Made by a program: the position numbers and the translations under genes. From Chloroflexota bacterium (GTDB taxonomy: Bacteria > Chloroflexota > Limnocylindria > QHBO01), in NCBI GenBank assembly GCA_013820865.1, contig JACDHU010000008.1, positions 1 to 17,442 on the forward strand: a stretch of DNA of 17,442 bases, read 5' to 3'. Shown here piece after piece: positions 1-5,921 of this stretch. The notes under the pieces were generated by a model. It saw nothing but the letters and a program-made list of their open reading frames with translations. It searched no databases and was not told where the DNA came from. Each line of letters starts with the position of its first letter. The stretch's first letter is position 1.

Positions 1-7
1 ACCGTCG

Positions 8-78
8 TGTGTCTCACCCGGTGCAACGGAGGACGTCTGAGCCCGCGTTCGTTCGGCTTTAGTTTTGCTCGATGCAAC
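8..78 (+). repeat. Intergenic repeat copy R1
   Basis: This 71-bp stretch lies downstream of the MerR-type gene. It matches, in the opposite orientation, the sequence at 3075-3143: over 63 aligned bases (16-78 against the reverse complement of 3075-3137) I count 50 identities. Both copies carry a GTGCAAC or ATGCAAC end and a central AGGACGT segment. No protein reading is convincing here. It is probably a member of a dispersed, non-coding, REP/MITE-like repeat family. Confidence 0.6.
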
Positions 79-107
79 TCGCGGCGCACCGCAAACGTCA
101 GCCGACC

Positions 108-992
108 TCAGTCAAGCGTGGCGCGAAGCGTCTCCACCGCGGCGCTGAGCGTATTCGGCAGTCGCACGACGGCACCATTGCGGACCGATTCGGACCGGCG
201 CCCGCCGACGGCGATGACCACTTCGGAGGCTGACCCGCCAAGTGCGGTGACAACTTGCTCGGCCGCCGTCACGTCCTGCTCCAGCGCGACGCCCAGCACC
301 ACGGCTCGCGCACCGGTCAGGCGAACGGCCTCGATCCACGAGGCGGCGGGGACATCGGCGCCGAGATAGCTGACCGACAGGCCGGCGCGGCGCGCGGCCG
401 TGGCAAAGGCGAGCGCGGCGACTTCATGTCGAGCATCAGGGGGCAGGCCGACCAGGATCGGCCGGTCCGCGCGCGAGGCACTCCCGGCCGCCTCGAACGC
501 CATGCCAAGGCGTCGGAGCACGGCCGCCGCCGCTGCGTGCTCGCCGGCCACATCGACCCTTCCGTCCGCCCACGCGTCGCCCAGTGCGGCGAGCGCAGGG
601 TAGAGTCGCTCCTCGACCACTCGCTCGAAGCTGCCGCTCGCGAACATGTCGTCCAGCGCCCGTTCGATGGCCCGGCTGTCGATGCGCGTCGCCCCCTCGA
701 CGAAGGCGGCGACTGGATCGGTTGATGGCCCGTCCTCCGGCGCGGATTGCTTCGCCAATGCATGCAGCTCGTCGGGGCGGGCAGCGGCAACGTGCTCTGC
801 GGCCTGGCGCGGCGACCACCCGCCGTCGACGAGCCCGCGCATGGCCTGCAGCCTGCTGATGGCCTCGTCGTCGTACAGGCGATAGCCGGAGTCCGTTCGG
901 ATCGGCGCGACGACGCCATAGCGACGTTCCCACGCCCGCAGGAGCGCGACGTTCACGCCAGAGCGCAGAGCTGCTTGCTTGATGGTGTACAT
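108..992 (-). CDS. MerR-family regulator with cobalamin-binding domain (CarH/LitR type)
   Basis: A 294-aa probable repressor that senses adenosylcobalamin and possibly light. Residues 1-70 form a MerR winged helix (MYTIKQAALRSGVN, then LLRAWERRYG and DSGYRLYDDE). Residues about 93-170 are a helical bundle carrying the CarH Wx9EH signature (W141, E151, H152). Residues about 176-294 are a B12-binding fold with H189 as the likely lower cobalt ligand, followed by SYLGADVP and a VGG loop. Two departures from CarH are visible: the usual E-x-H-x-x-G reads A-R-H-E-V-A, and the residue after W141 is Ala, where Thermus CarH has the His that ligates cobalt after illumination (from memory). It diverges from the ECF sigma gene across a 67-bp gap with overlapping promoters, so it probably controls both genes. 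The ATG at 992 is the natural start because the MerR domain begins immediately. A light-independent B12 sensor is the main alternative. Confidence 0.9.
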   Translation of the reverse strand: MYTIKQAALRSGVNVALLRAWERRYGVVAPIRTDSGYRLYDDEAISRLQAMRGLVDGGWSPRQAAEHVAAARPDELHALAKQSAPEDGPSTDPVAAFVEGATRIDSRAIERALDDMFASGSFERVVEERLYPALAALGDAWADGRVDVAGEHAAAAAVLRRLGMAFEAAGSASRADRPILVGLPPDARHEVAALAFATAARRAGLSVSYLGADVPAASWIEAVRLTGARAVVLGVALEQDVTAAEQVVTALGGSASEVVIAVGGRRSESVRNGAVVRLPNTLSAAVETLRATLD

Positions 993-1002
993 GGTCTGTC
1001 CA

Positions 1003-1030
1003 ATGATACGCAGTTACAAACACTTGACAA
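1003..1030 (-). promoter_or_regulatory. Predicted promoter of the MerR-type regulator
   Basis: On the minus strand there is a -35 TTGTCA (1030-1025), a 16-bp spacer and a -10 TATCAT (1008-1003). The -10 ends only 10 bases before the start codon, so the transcript would be leaderless or nearly so. The -35 lies on the same bases as the -35 of the divergent sigma-factor promoter. Confidence 0.5.
1015..1030. promoter_or_regulatory. Possible CarH/LitR operator half-sites
   Basis: TACAA (1015-1019) and GACAA (1026-1030) are spaced 11 bp apart, and a weaker GATA element lies a further 11 bp upstream (1005-1008). As I recall, CarH binds direct repeats with 11-bp spacing across the -35 region, and these elements do cover the -35 shared by both divergent promoters. 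The assignment is inferred from spacing and position only. Confidence 0.35.
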
Positions 1031-1053
1031 GCGCACTCGAAAGCGCGTACAGT
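1024..1053 (+). promoter_or_regulatory. Predicted promoter of the ECF sigma gene
   Basis: A perfect -35 TTGACA (1024-1029), an 18-bp spacer and a -10-like TACAGT (1048-1053). The expected transcription start falls at about 1060, which is the A of the chosen ATG. A leaderless message is therefore likely, and no Shine-Dalgarno sequence is visible. Confidence 0.55.
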
Positions 1054-1059
1054 CCGCCT

Positions 1060-1680
1060 ATGTCTGGACAAACATTAGACATGACACCAACCGACGGCGA
1101 TTTGCTGGAAGCAATCGCGTGGGGCGACGAACTTAGCCTCGCTTCCCTCTATGACCGATATCACCGCCTCGCCTTCAGCCTGGCGCTGCGTGTCGTCAAC
1201 GACCGTGGCCGCGCCGAGGACGTCGTCCAGGACGCATTCTTCTCGGTCTGGCGCAAGGCCGGCTCCTACTCCGTTGGGCGAGGGAGCGTGAAGACATGGC
1301 TGACGAGCATCGTGCGCAACCGGGCGATCGATGTCGTGCGCGCCCGTCGTGAGTCGGATGGCGATGACGAGGCCGTGCTGCTTGGTCTCCGCGACTCCAG
1401 CCCGAGCGTGATTGAGCAGGTCACGGCCAGCCTCGATCGCGACACGGTACGCGCGGCTATCACGGTTCTGCCGGTCGAGCAGCGGCAGGTCATCGCCATG
1501 GCCTACTTCGAGGGGCGGTCGCACTCGGAGATCGCCGGCATGACCGGCCTCCCGCTCGGGACGGTGAAGAGCCGGATTCGTCTGGGGATGCATCGGCTTC
1601 GCGATGAGCTGGTGGGCATCGGCTTCGATATGTCCGCCCCGATGCGCGTTGAGGTCCCGGCCCAGATCTCGGCTGCCTGA
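1060..1680 (+). CDS. ECF-type RNA polymerase sigma factor (LitS-like by context)
   Basis: A 206-aa group 4 sigma factor. Sigma region 2 spans about residues 29-97 (LYDRYHRLAFSLALRVV, AEDVVQDAFFSVWRKA, VKTWLTSIVRNRAIDVVRARR). Sigma region 4 spans about 137-184 (LPVEQRQVIAMAYFEGRSHSEIA, then the recognition helix LPLGTVKSRIRLGMHRLRDEL). The reading frame is open back to a TTG at 979, inside the neighbouring gene's start. I chose the ATG at 1060 because it coincides with the predicted transcription start; the ATG at 1081 is a fallback. No anti-sigma gene follows, so control is probably transcriptional through the divergent B12/MerR regulator, as in the LitR/LitS pair. Its target promoters are not identifiable in this window. 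Confidence 0.88.
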   Translation: MSGQTLDMTPTDGDLLEAIAWGDELSLASLYDRYHRLAFSLALRVVNDRGRAEDVVQDAFFSVWRKAGSYSVGRGSVKTWLTSIVRNRAIDVVRARRESDGDDEAVLLGLRDSSPSVIEQVTASLDRDTVRAAITVLPVEQRQVIAMAYFEGRSHSEIAGMTGLPLGTVKSRIRLGMHRLRDELVGIGFDMSAPMRVEVPAQISAA

Positions 1681-1728
1681 CGGGTTTCGCTGCTATGATC
1701 AGCATTGAGCCACCGAGCCCGCGCAATT

Positions 1729-1741
1729 GCTGTCTGACAGC
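1729..1741. promoter_or_regulatory. Small perfect palindrome, possible operator
   Basis: GCTGTC-T-GACAGC has 6-bp perfect arms around one base and lies in the 143-bp gap between the sigma gene and the saccharopine-dehydrogenase-like gene. Around the sigma start there is a similar element, TGTC-TG-GACA (1061-1070). It could be a protein-binding site, but arms this short can arise by chance. Confidence 0.2.
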
Positions 1742-1823
1742 CACGGATTCGGTAGGCTCGCCGGCACTCGAGATCCTGTAGCGCAGACGCGTGCCCATCG
1801 GAACACGCTGTACCAGGTGACCC

Positions 1824-3050
1824 ATGCGAGTCCTGCTGATCGGTGTCGGTACCGTGGGCGAGGCGATCGCCCGAATCTCCGCCACCGCCGACTGGTGCGA
1901 GGCCATGATCCTCGCCGACTACGACGAATCTCGAGCTCGAACGCTGAGCGACGCCCTCGGCGGCGCCCCGAAGTTCCCATCGGTCAAGATTGACGCTCGC
2001 GATCCCGCCGCCATCACCGAGCTTGCGCGAGCGCACCGCGCGGACCTCGTCATGAACGCCGTCGATCCACAGTTCGTGATGCCCATCTTCACCGGAGCGC
2101 TCGAAGCCGATGCGCACTACATGGACATGGCCGTCAGCCTGTCGAAGCCGCATCCGGATCGGCCGTTCGAGGTCCCTGGCGTCAAGCTCGGGGACGAGCA
2201 GTTCGCCATGGACTCCGCCTGGAAGGCGCGCGGCAAGCTTGCGCTGGTCGGCATGGGCATGGACCCCGGATTGACCGATGTCTTCGCCGCCCACGCCGCG
2301 AAGCACGCCTTCGACGAAGTTCACGAGGTCCATGTGCGCGATGGCGGGGACCTCGAGATTCCCGGCTTCGCCTTCGCGCCGGTGTTCAGCATCTGGACGA
2401 CGATCGAGGAGTGCCTGAATCCGCCGATCATCTGGGAGAACGGCGACTGGCACACGACCGAGCCGTTCAGCGCGCCCGAGTCCTTCCCGTTCCCGGAGGG
2501 CATCGGTCCGGTCGAGTGCGTCAACGTGGAGCACGAGGAGGTCGTGCTCATCCCGCGCTGGCTGTCGACGCGCAAGGCAACCTTCAAATACGCGTTGGGG
2601 GCCGATTTCATCGAGAAGCTCAAGACCATCCACGCCCTGGGCATGGACCGGACGGATCGCGTTCGCGTGGGCGGCGTCGAGGTTGCGCCGCGCGACGTGC
2701 TTGCCGCGATCACCCCGGATCCCATTTCTCTCGGCGACAAGTTCCGCGGTCGTGCGGTGGTGGGCACCTGGGTCCTGGGGTTGAAGGATGGCAAGCCGCG
2801 GGAGACGTTCGCCTACCAGATGGCCGATGCAGAGGAGATCTGGAGCCGGTTCGGCCTCCAGGTCGTGGGCTGGCAGACCGGCTTCAATCCGACCATTGCC
2901 ATGGAGCTGCTCGCCACGGGCGCGTGGTCGGGCGCTGGCGTGCTTGGTCCCGAGGCCTTCGATCCCGATCCCTACCTGGGGCTCCTCGACCTTCACGGTA
3001 TCCATCACGCGGTAGTCGAGATGGAGCCTGGAGCGCATCGACCCACGTAG
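1824..3050 (+). CDS. Saccharopine dehydrogenase-like NAD(P)-dependent oxidoreductase
   Basis: A 408-aa protein with an N-terminal Rossmann fold: MRVLLIGVGTVGEAIARI gives GxGxxG at residues 8-13, then an acidic strand end (ILADYDES), then ADLVMNAVDP. The middle contains MDMAVSLSK and GMGMDPGLTDVFAAHAAKH, which are typical of the saccharopine dehydrogenase / LYS9 / carboxynorspermidine dehydrogenase superfamily. The C-terminal part reads FRGRAVVGTWVLGLKDGKPRE. Full-length family members run about 380-450 aa, so this looks complete. AGGTGA sits 3 bases before the ATG, which is closer than ideal. No partner lysine or polyamine gene is nearby, so the substrate cannot be assigned. Reductive formation or oxidation of an imino-linked amino acid adduct is the family reaction. 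Confidence 0.85.
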   Translation: MRVLLIGVGTVGEAIARISATADWCEAMILADYDESRARTLSDALGGAPKFPSVKIDARDPAAITELARAHRADLVMNAVDPQFVMPIFTGALEADAHYMDMAVSLSKPHPDRPFEVPGVKLGDEQFAMDSAWKARGKLALVGMGMDPGLTDVFAAHAAKHAFDEVHEVHVRDGGDLEIPGFAFAPVFSIWTTIEECLNPPIIWENGDWHTTEPFSAPESFPFPEGIGPVECVNVEHEEVVLIPRWLSTRKATFKYALGADFIEKLKTIHALGMDRTDRVRVGGVEVAPRDVLAAITPDPISLGDKFRGRAVVGTWVLGLKDGKPRETFAYQMADAEEIWSRFGLQVVGWQTGFNPTIAMELLATGAWSGAGVLGPEAFDPDPYLGLLDLHGIHHAVVEMEPGAHRPT

Positions 3051-3073
3051 GGTCCGCGGCGGTATGCCGCGGC

Positions 3074-3194
3074 GGTTGCACCGGGCGACACTAATGTCGA
3101 AGGAAGGCGAGCTCACACGTCCTGGGTTGCATCGGGTGACACAGGCGACGGTGGAACGCCCGCTCGTTCGCCTTTGGTCGCACCGGGTGCAACC
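3074..3194. repeat. Palindromic intergenic repeat element (copies R2 and R3)
   Basis: A 121-bp non-coding element between the saccharopine-dehydrogenase-like and GerW-like genes. Its ends are 9-bp perfect inverted repeats, GGTTGCACC (3074-3082) and GGTGCAACC (3186-3194). The left half (3075-3143) is an inverted copy of R1 at the window start. The right half (about 3154-3193) is a weaker copy in the R1 orientation. Inside, GTTGCAYCGGGYGACAC occurs at 3075 and 3126, with 15 of 18 bases matching over the extended unit. The rest of the gap, up to 3258, shows no gene. Confidence 0.6.
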
Positions 3195-3258
3195 GGGTCG
3201 GGTTCATGAGGCTCCTGATGCGGCAGTATCCACGTACCCTGTGCGTCCAACGTGACGC

Positions 3259-3264
3259 AGGAGA
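3259..3264 (+). promoter_or_regulatory. Ribosome binding site of the GerW-like gene
   Basis: AGGAGA lies 7 bases before the ATG at 3272. This fixes the start, because the same frame is open further upstream into the repeat element. Confidence 0.7.
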
Positions 3265-3271
3265 TGGACCG

Positions 3272-3598
3272 ATGACGAGCGTGGTGAACAGGGCGATGGA
3301 GCAGGCGATCGACGGCATGCATGTGAAGCAGGTTTTCGGTGAGCCGATCGAGCGGGACGGCGTGATTTATCTGCCGGCGGCGAAGGTTCGCGGCGGGGGC
3401 GGAGGTGGCGGCGATACCGAGGGCAACGGCGGCGCGGGGTTCGGTCTGACCGCGAAGGCGCTCGGCGTCTACGTCATCCGCGACGGCAAGGCGACCTGGC
3501 AGCCGGCGCTCGACCTGAACCGCGTGATCCTCGGCGGGCAGATCGTGGCGATCGTGGCGCTGCTCGTCCTGCGGTCGATCCTCCGTCGAAGCAATTGA
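3272..3598 (+). CDS. GerW/YtfJ-family sporulation-like protein
   Basis: A 108-aa protein with the GerW/YtfJ layout: an N-terminal helix (VVNRAMEQAIDGM), VFGEPIERDGVIYLPAAKVRGG (residues 22-42), a run of seven glycines (41-47) with a further glycine-rich stretch to about residue 58, LGVYVIRDGKATW (64-76), and a hydrophobic C-terminal helix (about 85-104) ending in RR. In Bacillus the family member GerW is needed for spore germination, but homologues occur widely in non-sporulating Actinobacteria and Chloroflexota, where the role is not established to my knowledge. The C-terminal helix suggests membrane attachment. No sporulation genes are seen nearby. The next gene is a tRNA whose promoter overlaps the region just past the stop codon. 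Confidence 0.75.
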   Translation: MTSVVNRAMEQAIDGMHVKQVFGEPIERDGVIYLPAAKVRGGGGGGGDTEGNGGAGFGLTAKALGVYVIRDGKATWQPALDLNRVILGGQIVAIVALLVLRSILRRSN

Positions 3599-3605
3599 CA
3601 ATCGG

Positions 3606-3634
3606 TTGACCGAATAGCCGGGCGCCACTAGCAT
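3606..3634 (+). promoter_or_regulatory. Predicted promoter of tRNA-fMet
   Basis: TTGACC (3606-3611), a 17-bp spacer and TAGCAT (3629-3634). The expected start is at about 3641, essentially the first base of the mature tRNA at 3642, so the 5' leader would be zero to two bases. A second TTGACA at 3595-3600 overlaps the GerW-like stop codon and has no matching -10. Confidence 0.5.
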
Positions 3635-3641
3635 GGGCGGT

Positions 3642-3716
<75 letters not shown>

Positions 3717-3727
3717 CGCATACGAGA

Positions 3728-3759
3728 ACGAAAGCCGCCTCCCCGCAGGCGGCTTTCGT
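3728..3759 (+). terminator. Hairpin terminator after tRNA-fMet
   Basis: A 13-bp perfect stem (ACGAAAGCCGCCT, 3728-3740, with its complement 3747-3759) closes a 6-base loop, 12 bases after the tRNA CCA. There is no long T run after it, but the stem contains an AAAG/CTTT segment. The hairpin would act similarly in both directions. Confidence 0.75.
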
Positions 3760-3893
3760 GTGTCCGTCGGTGAACCGAGAACCGGTCGCCGAGAGCATCC
3801 GTCCAGGATGCCTGGAGAGGCCACATCCTCCGATGAGGAGTCCGACTCCGCGCAACCGACGACCTCAGTGCGCTTGCCATCATCGCGGTTCGG

Positions 3894-3938
3894 TACAATG
3901 CGGCGGCCTATTGACGCCCCGAGCGACAACTCAGGAGG
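3894..3938 (+). promoter_or_regulatory. Probable -10 box and ribosome binding site of the CcoN-like gene
   Basis: A near-consensus -10 TACAAT at 3894-3899 has no good -35 at normal spacing; TTGCCA at 3874-3879 is only 14 bp away. A strong AGGAGGG starts at 3933, 12 bases before the ATG at 3952. The 190 bp between the tRNA hairpin and this gene otherwise shows no gene. Confidence 0.35.
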
Positions 3939-3951
3939 GTCGACGCGCCCG

Positions 3952-5439
3952 ATGACGCGCCAAGTGACGGTCAATCCGAAGAAGTTGCGACCTTACGACG
4001 AGCCGCCGAAGCGCCGCCGAGCGCTCATTCCGGGCGGCCCCGATACGGCGGCGACCGGATTCCTGGTGGCGGCCGCGCTCTGGCTGGCCGTGTCGACCGG
4101 CCTCGGCGTCCTTGCCATCGCGCTGCGGATCATTCCGTTCGACTCCTCGTTCCCACTCCTGTTCGGGCTCGAATTCACGTTCAGTGAGCGCCGTGTGGAT
4201 GCCGCATTCATCAATGCCACGGTGTACGGTTGGCTGACGAACGCCGGGTTCGCCGCGGTGGCCTTCATGACGCCGCGCCTGCTCGGCAAGCGGATCGTCG
4301 CCGAGCCGTTGTTGAACCTCGCGCTCGTGATCTGGAATATGTCGCTCGCCGCCGGGCTGGCGAGCCTGTACGTGTTCGCGCTAGGTCCGCATGCGCCGCT
4401 GACTGCCATGTCCTGGCTGCTCACAGGTGGGCTTGCAACGGGAGCGCTGATCGTCACCGGAGTCTTCGTGTTGACCGCCGGCACGGCGCTCCGCTCGAGC
4501 TACATCAGCCTGTGGTTCGCCGGCGTCGCCCTGCTCGGCCTGCTTGGACTGCTTGGACTGAACGCGGGCCTCGGCCTGCTCAGCTTCGTGCTCGATCTGC
4601 CTGAGCTGACGACGGCGCTGGTATCGGTCTTCATCGGTCAGGCGCTGATGGCGCTGTGGCTGCTGGGCATGGCGTACGCGACGCTGTACTACGTCGTGCC
4701 TCGTGCGGTCGGACAGCCGCTCGCCTCGGGCGGGCTGGCCCTGCTGGCGTGGTTGAGTTGGTTGGCGCTGGCGCCGGTATCGGCCCTGGCTGTGCTCACC
4801 GATGCAAGCGTGCCGTTCTTGATCACGTCGCTCGGCGCGGTCGCCGCGATGCTCCTTTTTGTTCCCGCCGCCCTCACGGTCGTCAACCTGGCGCTCACCA
4901 TGCAGGGCCGATGGAGCCTCCTGTTCGGCGCTGGCGCAACTGCCTTTGCGGCCGTGTCGCTCGCCTTCCTGTTGGGAGTGAGCCTTCTCCAGGCGATCGG
5001 CTCATTGCGACTTGTGCACGTCGCCGTGGCAAGGACCGAGTGGGAGACCGGCGTCTTCATCTGGGCCACCTACGGCGCCTTTACGCTCGCCGCCTTCGCA
5101 TTGGCCGAGCATGCCCTCCCGCGCATCCTGCGCCGCGCGTGGGGCGGCGGCCTGCTCTCGAGCGCGCAGCTGTGGCTCGCCTTCAGTGGCGCCACGATTG
5201 CCGGGCTGGCGCTCATGGGCGCTGGCATGGCCGAGAGCTCGCTCCTCTCGCAAGGGGTTGTGGCCGACGCCCTCGGAGCCGGCGTGGCGCCCTACCGCGT
5301 CGTTGCATTCCTGGGCTTTGGCATGGTTGCGCTCGCCGGGTTGGCCATGGTGGTCAACCTGTTCCTCCTGTACACCAGCGGAGAGCCCGCCGAGTACGCC
5401 GTCCCGGACGCATCCGCCGCAGTCGCAGCAGGACACTGA
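3952..5439 (+). CDS. CcoN-like (cbb3 oxidase subunit I) homologue lacking the metal-binding histidines
   Basis: A 495-aa, roughly 12-helix membrane protein that aligns almost without gaps to cbb3 oxidase subunit I (compared from memory). Recognisable blocks are FINATVYGWLTNAGF (residues 86-100, against HTNAVIFAFGG), LWLLGMAYATLYYVVPRAVGQPL (235-257), and RTEWETGV...LAEHALPRIL (361-393, against TDWTIGHVH...YHLVPK). The ligand positions are changed: the helix 2 heme His is F86, the first copper His is Q230, the copper His pair after Pro is V276/S277, and the helix 10 HxH is V368-F369-I370. Only four histidines remain in the whole protein, and none sits at these positions. It should therefore bind neither heme nor copper and cannot reduce oxygen. 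The next gene, 4 bp downstream, is a cytochrome c. A structural or electron-routing role is inference. No CcoO or subunit II gene is present. Confidence 0.8.
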   Translation: MTRQVTVNPKKLRPYDEPPKRRRALIPGGPDTAATGFLVAAALWLAVSTGLGVLAIALRIIPFDSSFPLLFGLEFTFSERRVDAAFINATVYGWLTNAGFAAVAFMTPRLLGKRIVAEPLLNLALVIWNMSLAAGLASLYVFALGPHAPLTAMSWLLTGGLATGALIVTGVFVLTAGTALRSSYISLWFAGVALLGLLGLLGLNAGLGLLSFVLDLPELTTALVSVFIGQALMALWLLGMAYATLYYVVPRAVGQPLASGGLALLAWLSWLALAPVSALAVLTDASVPFLITSLGAVAAMLLFVPAALTVVNLALTMQGRWSLLFGAGATAFAAVSLAFLLGVSLLQAIGSLRLVHVAVARTEWETGVFIWATYGAFTLAAFALAEHALPRILRRAWGGGLLSSAQLWLAFSGATIAGLALMGAGMAESSLLSQGVVADALGAGVAPYRVVAFLGFGMVALAGLAMVVNLFLLYTSGEPAEYAVPDASAAVAAGH

Positions 5440-5443
5440 CGCC

Positions 5444-5914
5444 ATGACCGTTCACACGCCCATCGAGACGCGCTCCGGCGGACTGCCACCGTGGGCGATC
5501 GGGTTGACCGTGCTCCTCTTCCTCATCGGTGGCGTGTACCTCGCCGCCAACCTGACTGGCGATAACCCGGCCTTTGCCATTCCGGGCGCCAGCGTCGCCG
5601 CCCCCTCAGGTGACGGCGAGCCCGATCCGGCGGTCGGTGAGGCGCTGGTGGCGCAGAACCAGTGCGCGGCATGCCACGGGGCTGACCTGGGCGGGACCGA
5701 TGCCTTCCCGAGCCTGCTCGGGATCGCGGACGGGCCGGTGAGCGAGAACCTCCAGGATCTCGCGGCCGAGCATCCTGACGCCTGGGTCGCGCTGTGGATC
5801 GATGGCACGGTGCCGGAGACCGAGGGCCTCGATCGCGGCGGCATGCCGGCCTTCGGCGGCGACCTCAGCCCGGAGCAGATCGACGCCATCGTCGCCTACC
5901 TCCGGAGCCTCTGA
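5444..5914 (+). CDS. Membrane-anchored monoheme cytochrome c
   Basis: A 156-aa protein with an N-terminal membrane anchor (residues about 15-36, PPWAIGLTVLLFLIGGVYLAA), a Pro/Gly/Asp-rich linker (about 40-65) and a class I cytochrome c domain. The heme motif CAACH is at 74-78. The likely sixth ligand is M134 in GGMPAFGG, followed by the usual C-terminal helix LSPEQIDAIVAYLRSL. The domain faces the outside of the membrane. AGGA lies about 10 bases before the ATG, and the start is 4 bp past the CcoN-like stop, so the two are very probably co-transcribed. The heme ligands are intact here, unlike in its neighbour. It resembles CcoP-type or small Cox-linked cytochromes. Confidence 0.88.
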   Translation: MTVHTPIETRSGGLPPWAIGLTVLLFLIGGVYLAANLTGDNPAFAIPGASVAAPSGDGEPDPAVGEALVAQNQCAACHGADLGGTDAFPSLLGIADGPVSENLQDLAAEHPDAWVALWIDGTVPETEGLDRGGMPAFGGDLSPEQIDAIVAYLRSL

Positions 5915-5921
5915 CGCCGGC

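Noticed and set aside
979..1059. Upstream extension of the sigma factor to a TTG at 979
   Set aside because: The extension would overlap the MerR start and both promoters, adds no conserved sequence, and the predicted transcription start is at 1060.
1503..3116. A 537-codon open frame on the minus strand opposite the saccharopine-dehydrogenase-like gene
   Set aside because: It lies antisense to a well-supported gene, has no recognisable motif, is rich in Arg/His/Gly as expected for a high-GC shadow frame, and also runs into the sigma gene.
5012..5443. Long in-frame N-terminal extension of the cytochrome c
   Set aside because: It overlaps the CcoN-like gene in another frame and reads as Arg/Ser/Pro-rich shadow. 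The ATG at 5444 begins directly before the membrane anchor.
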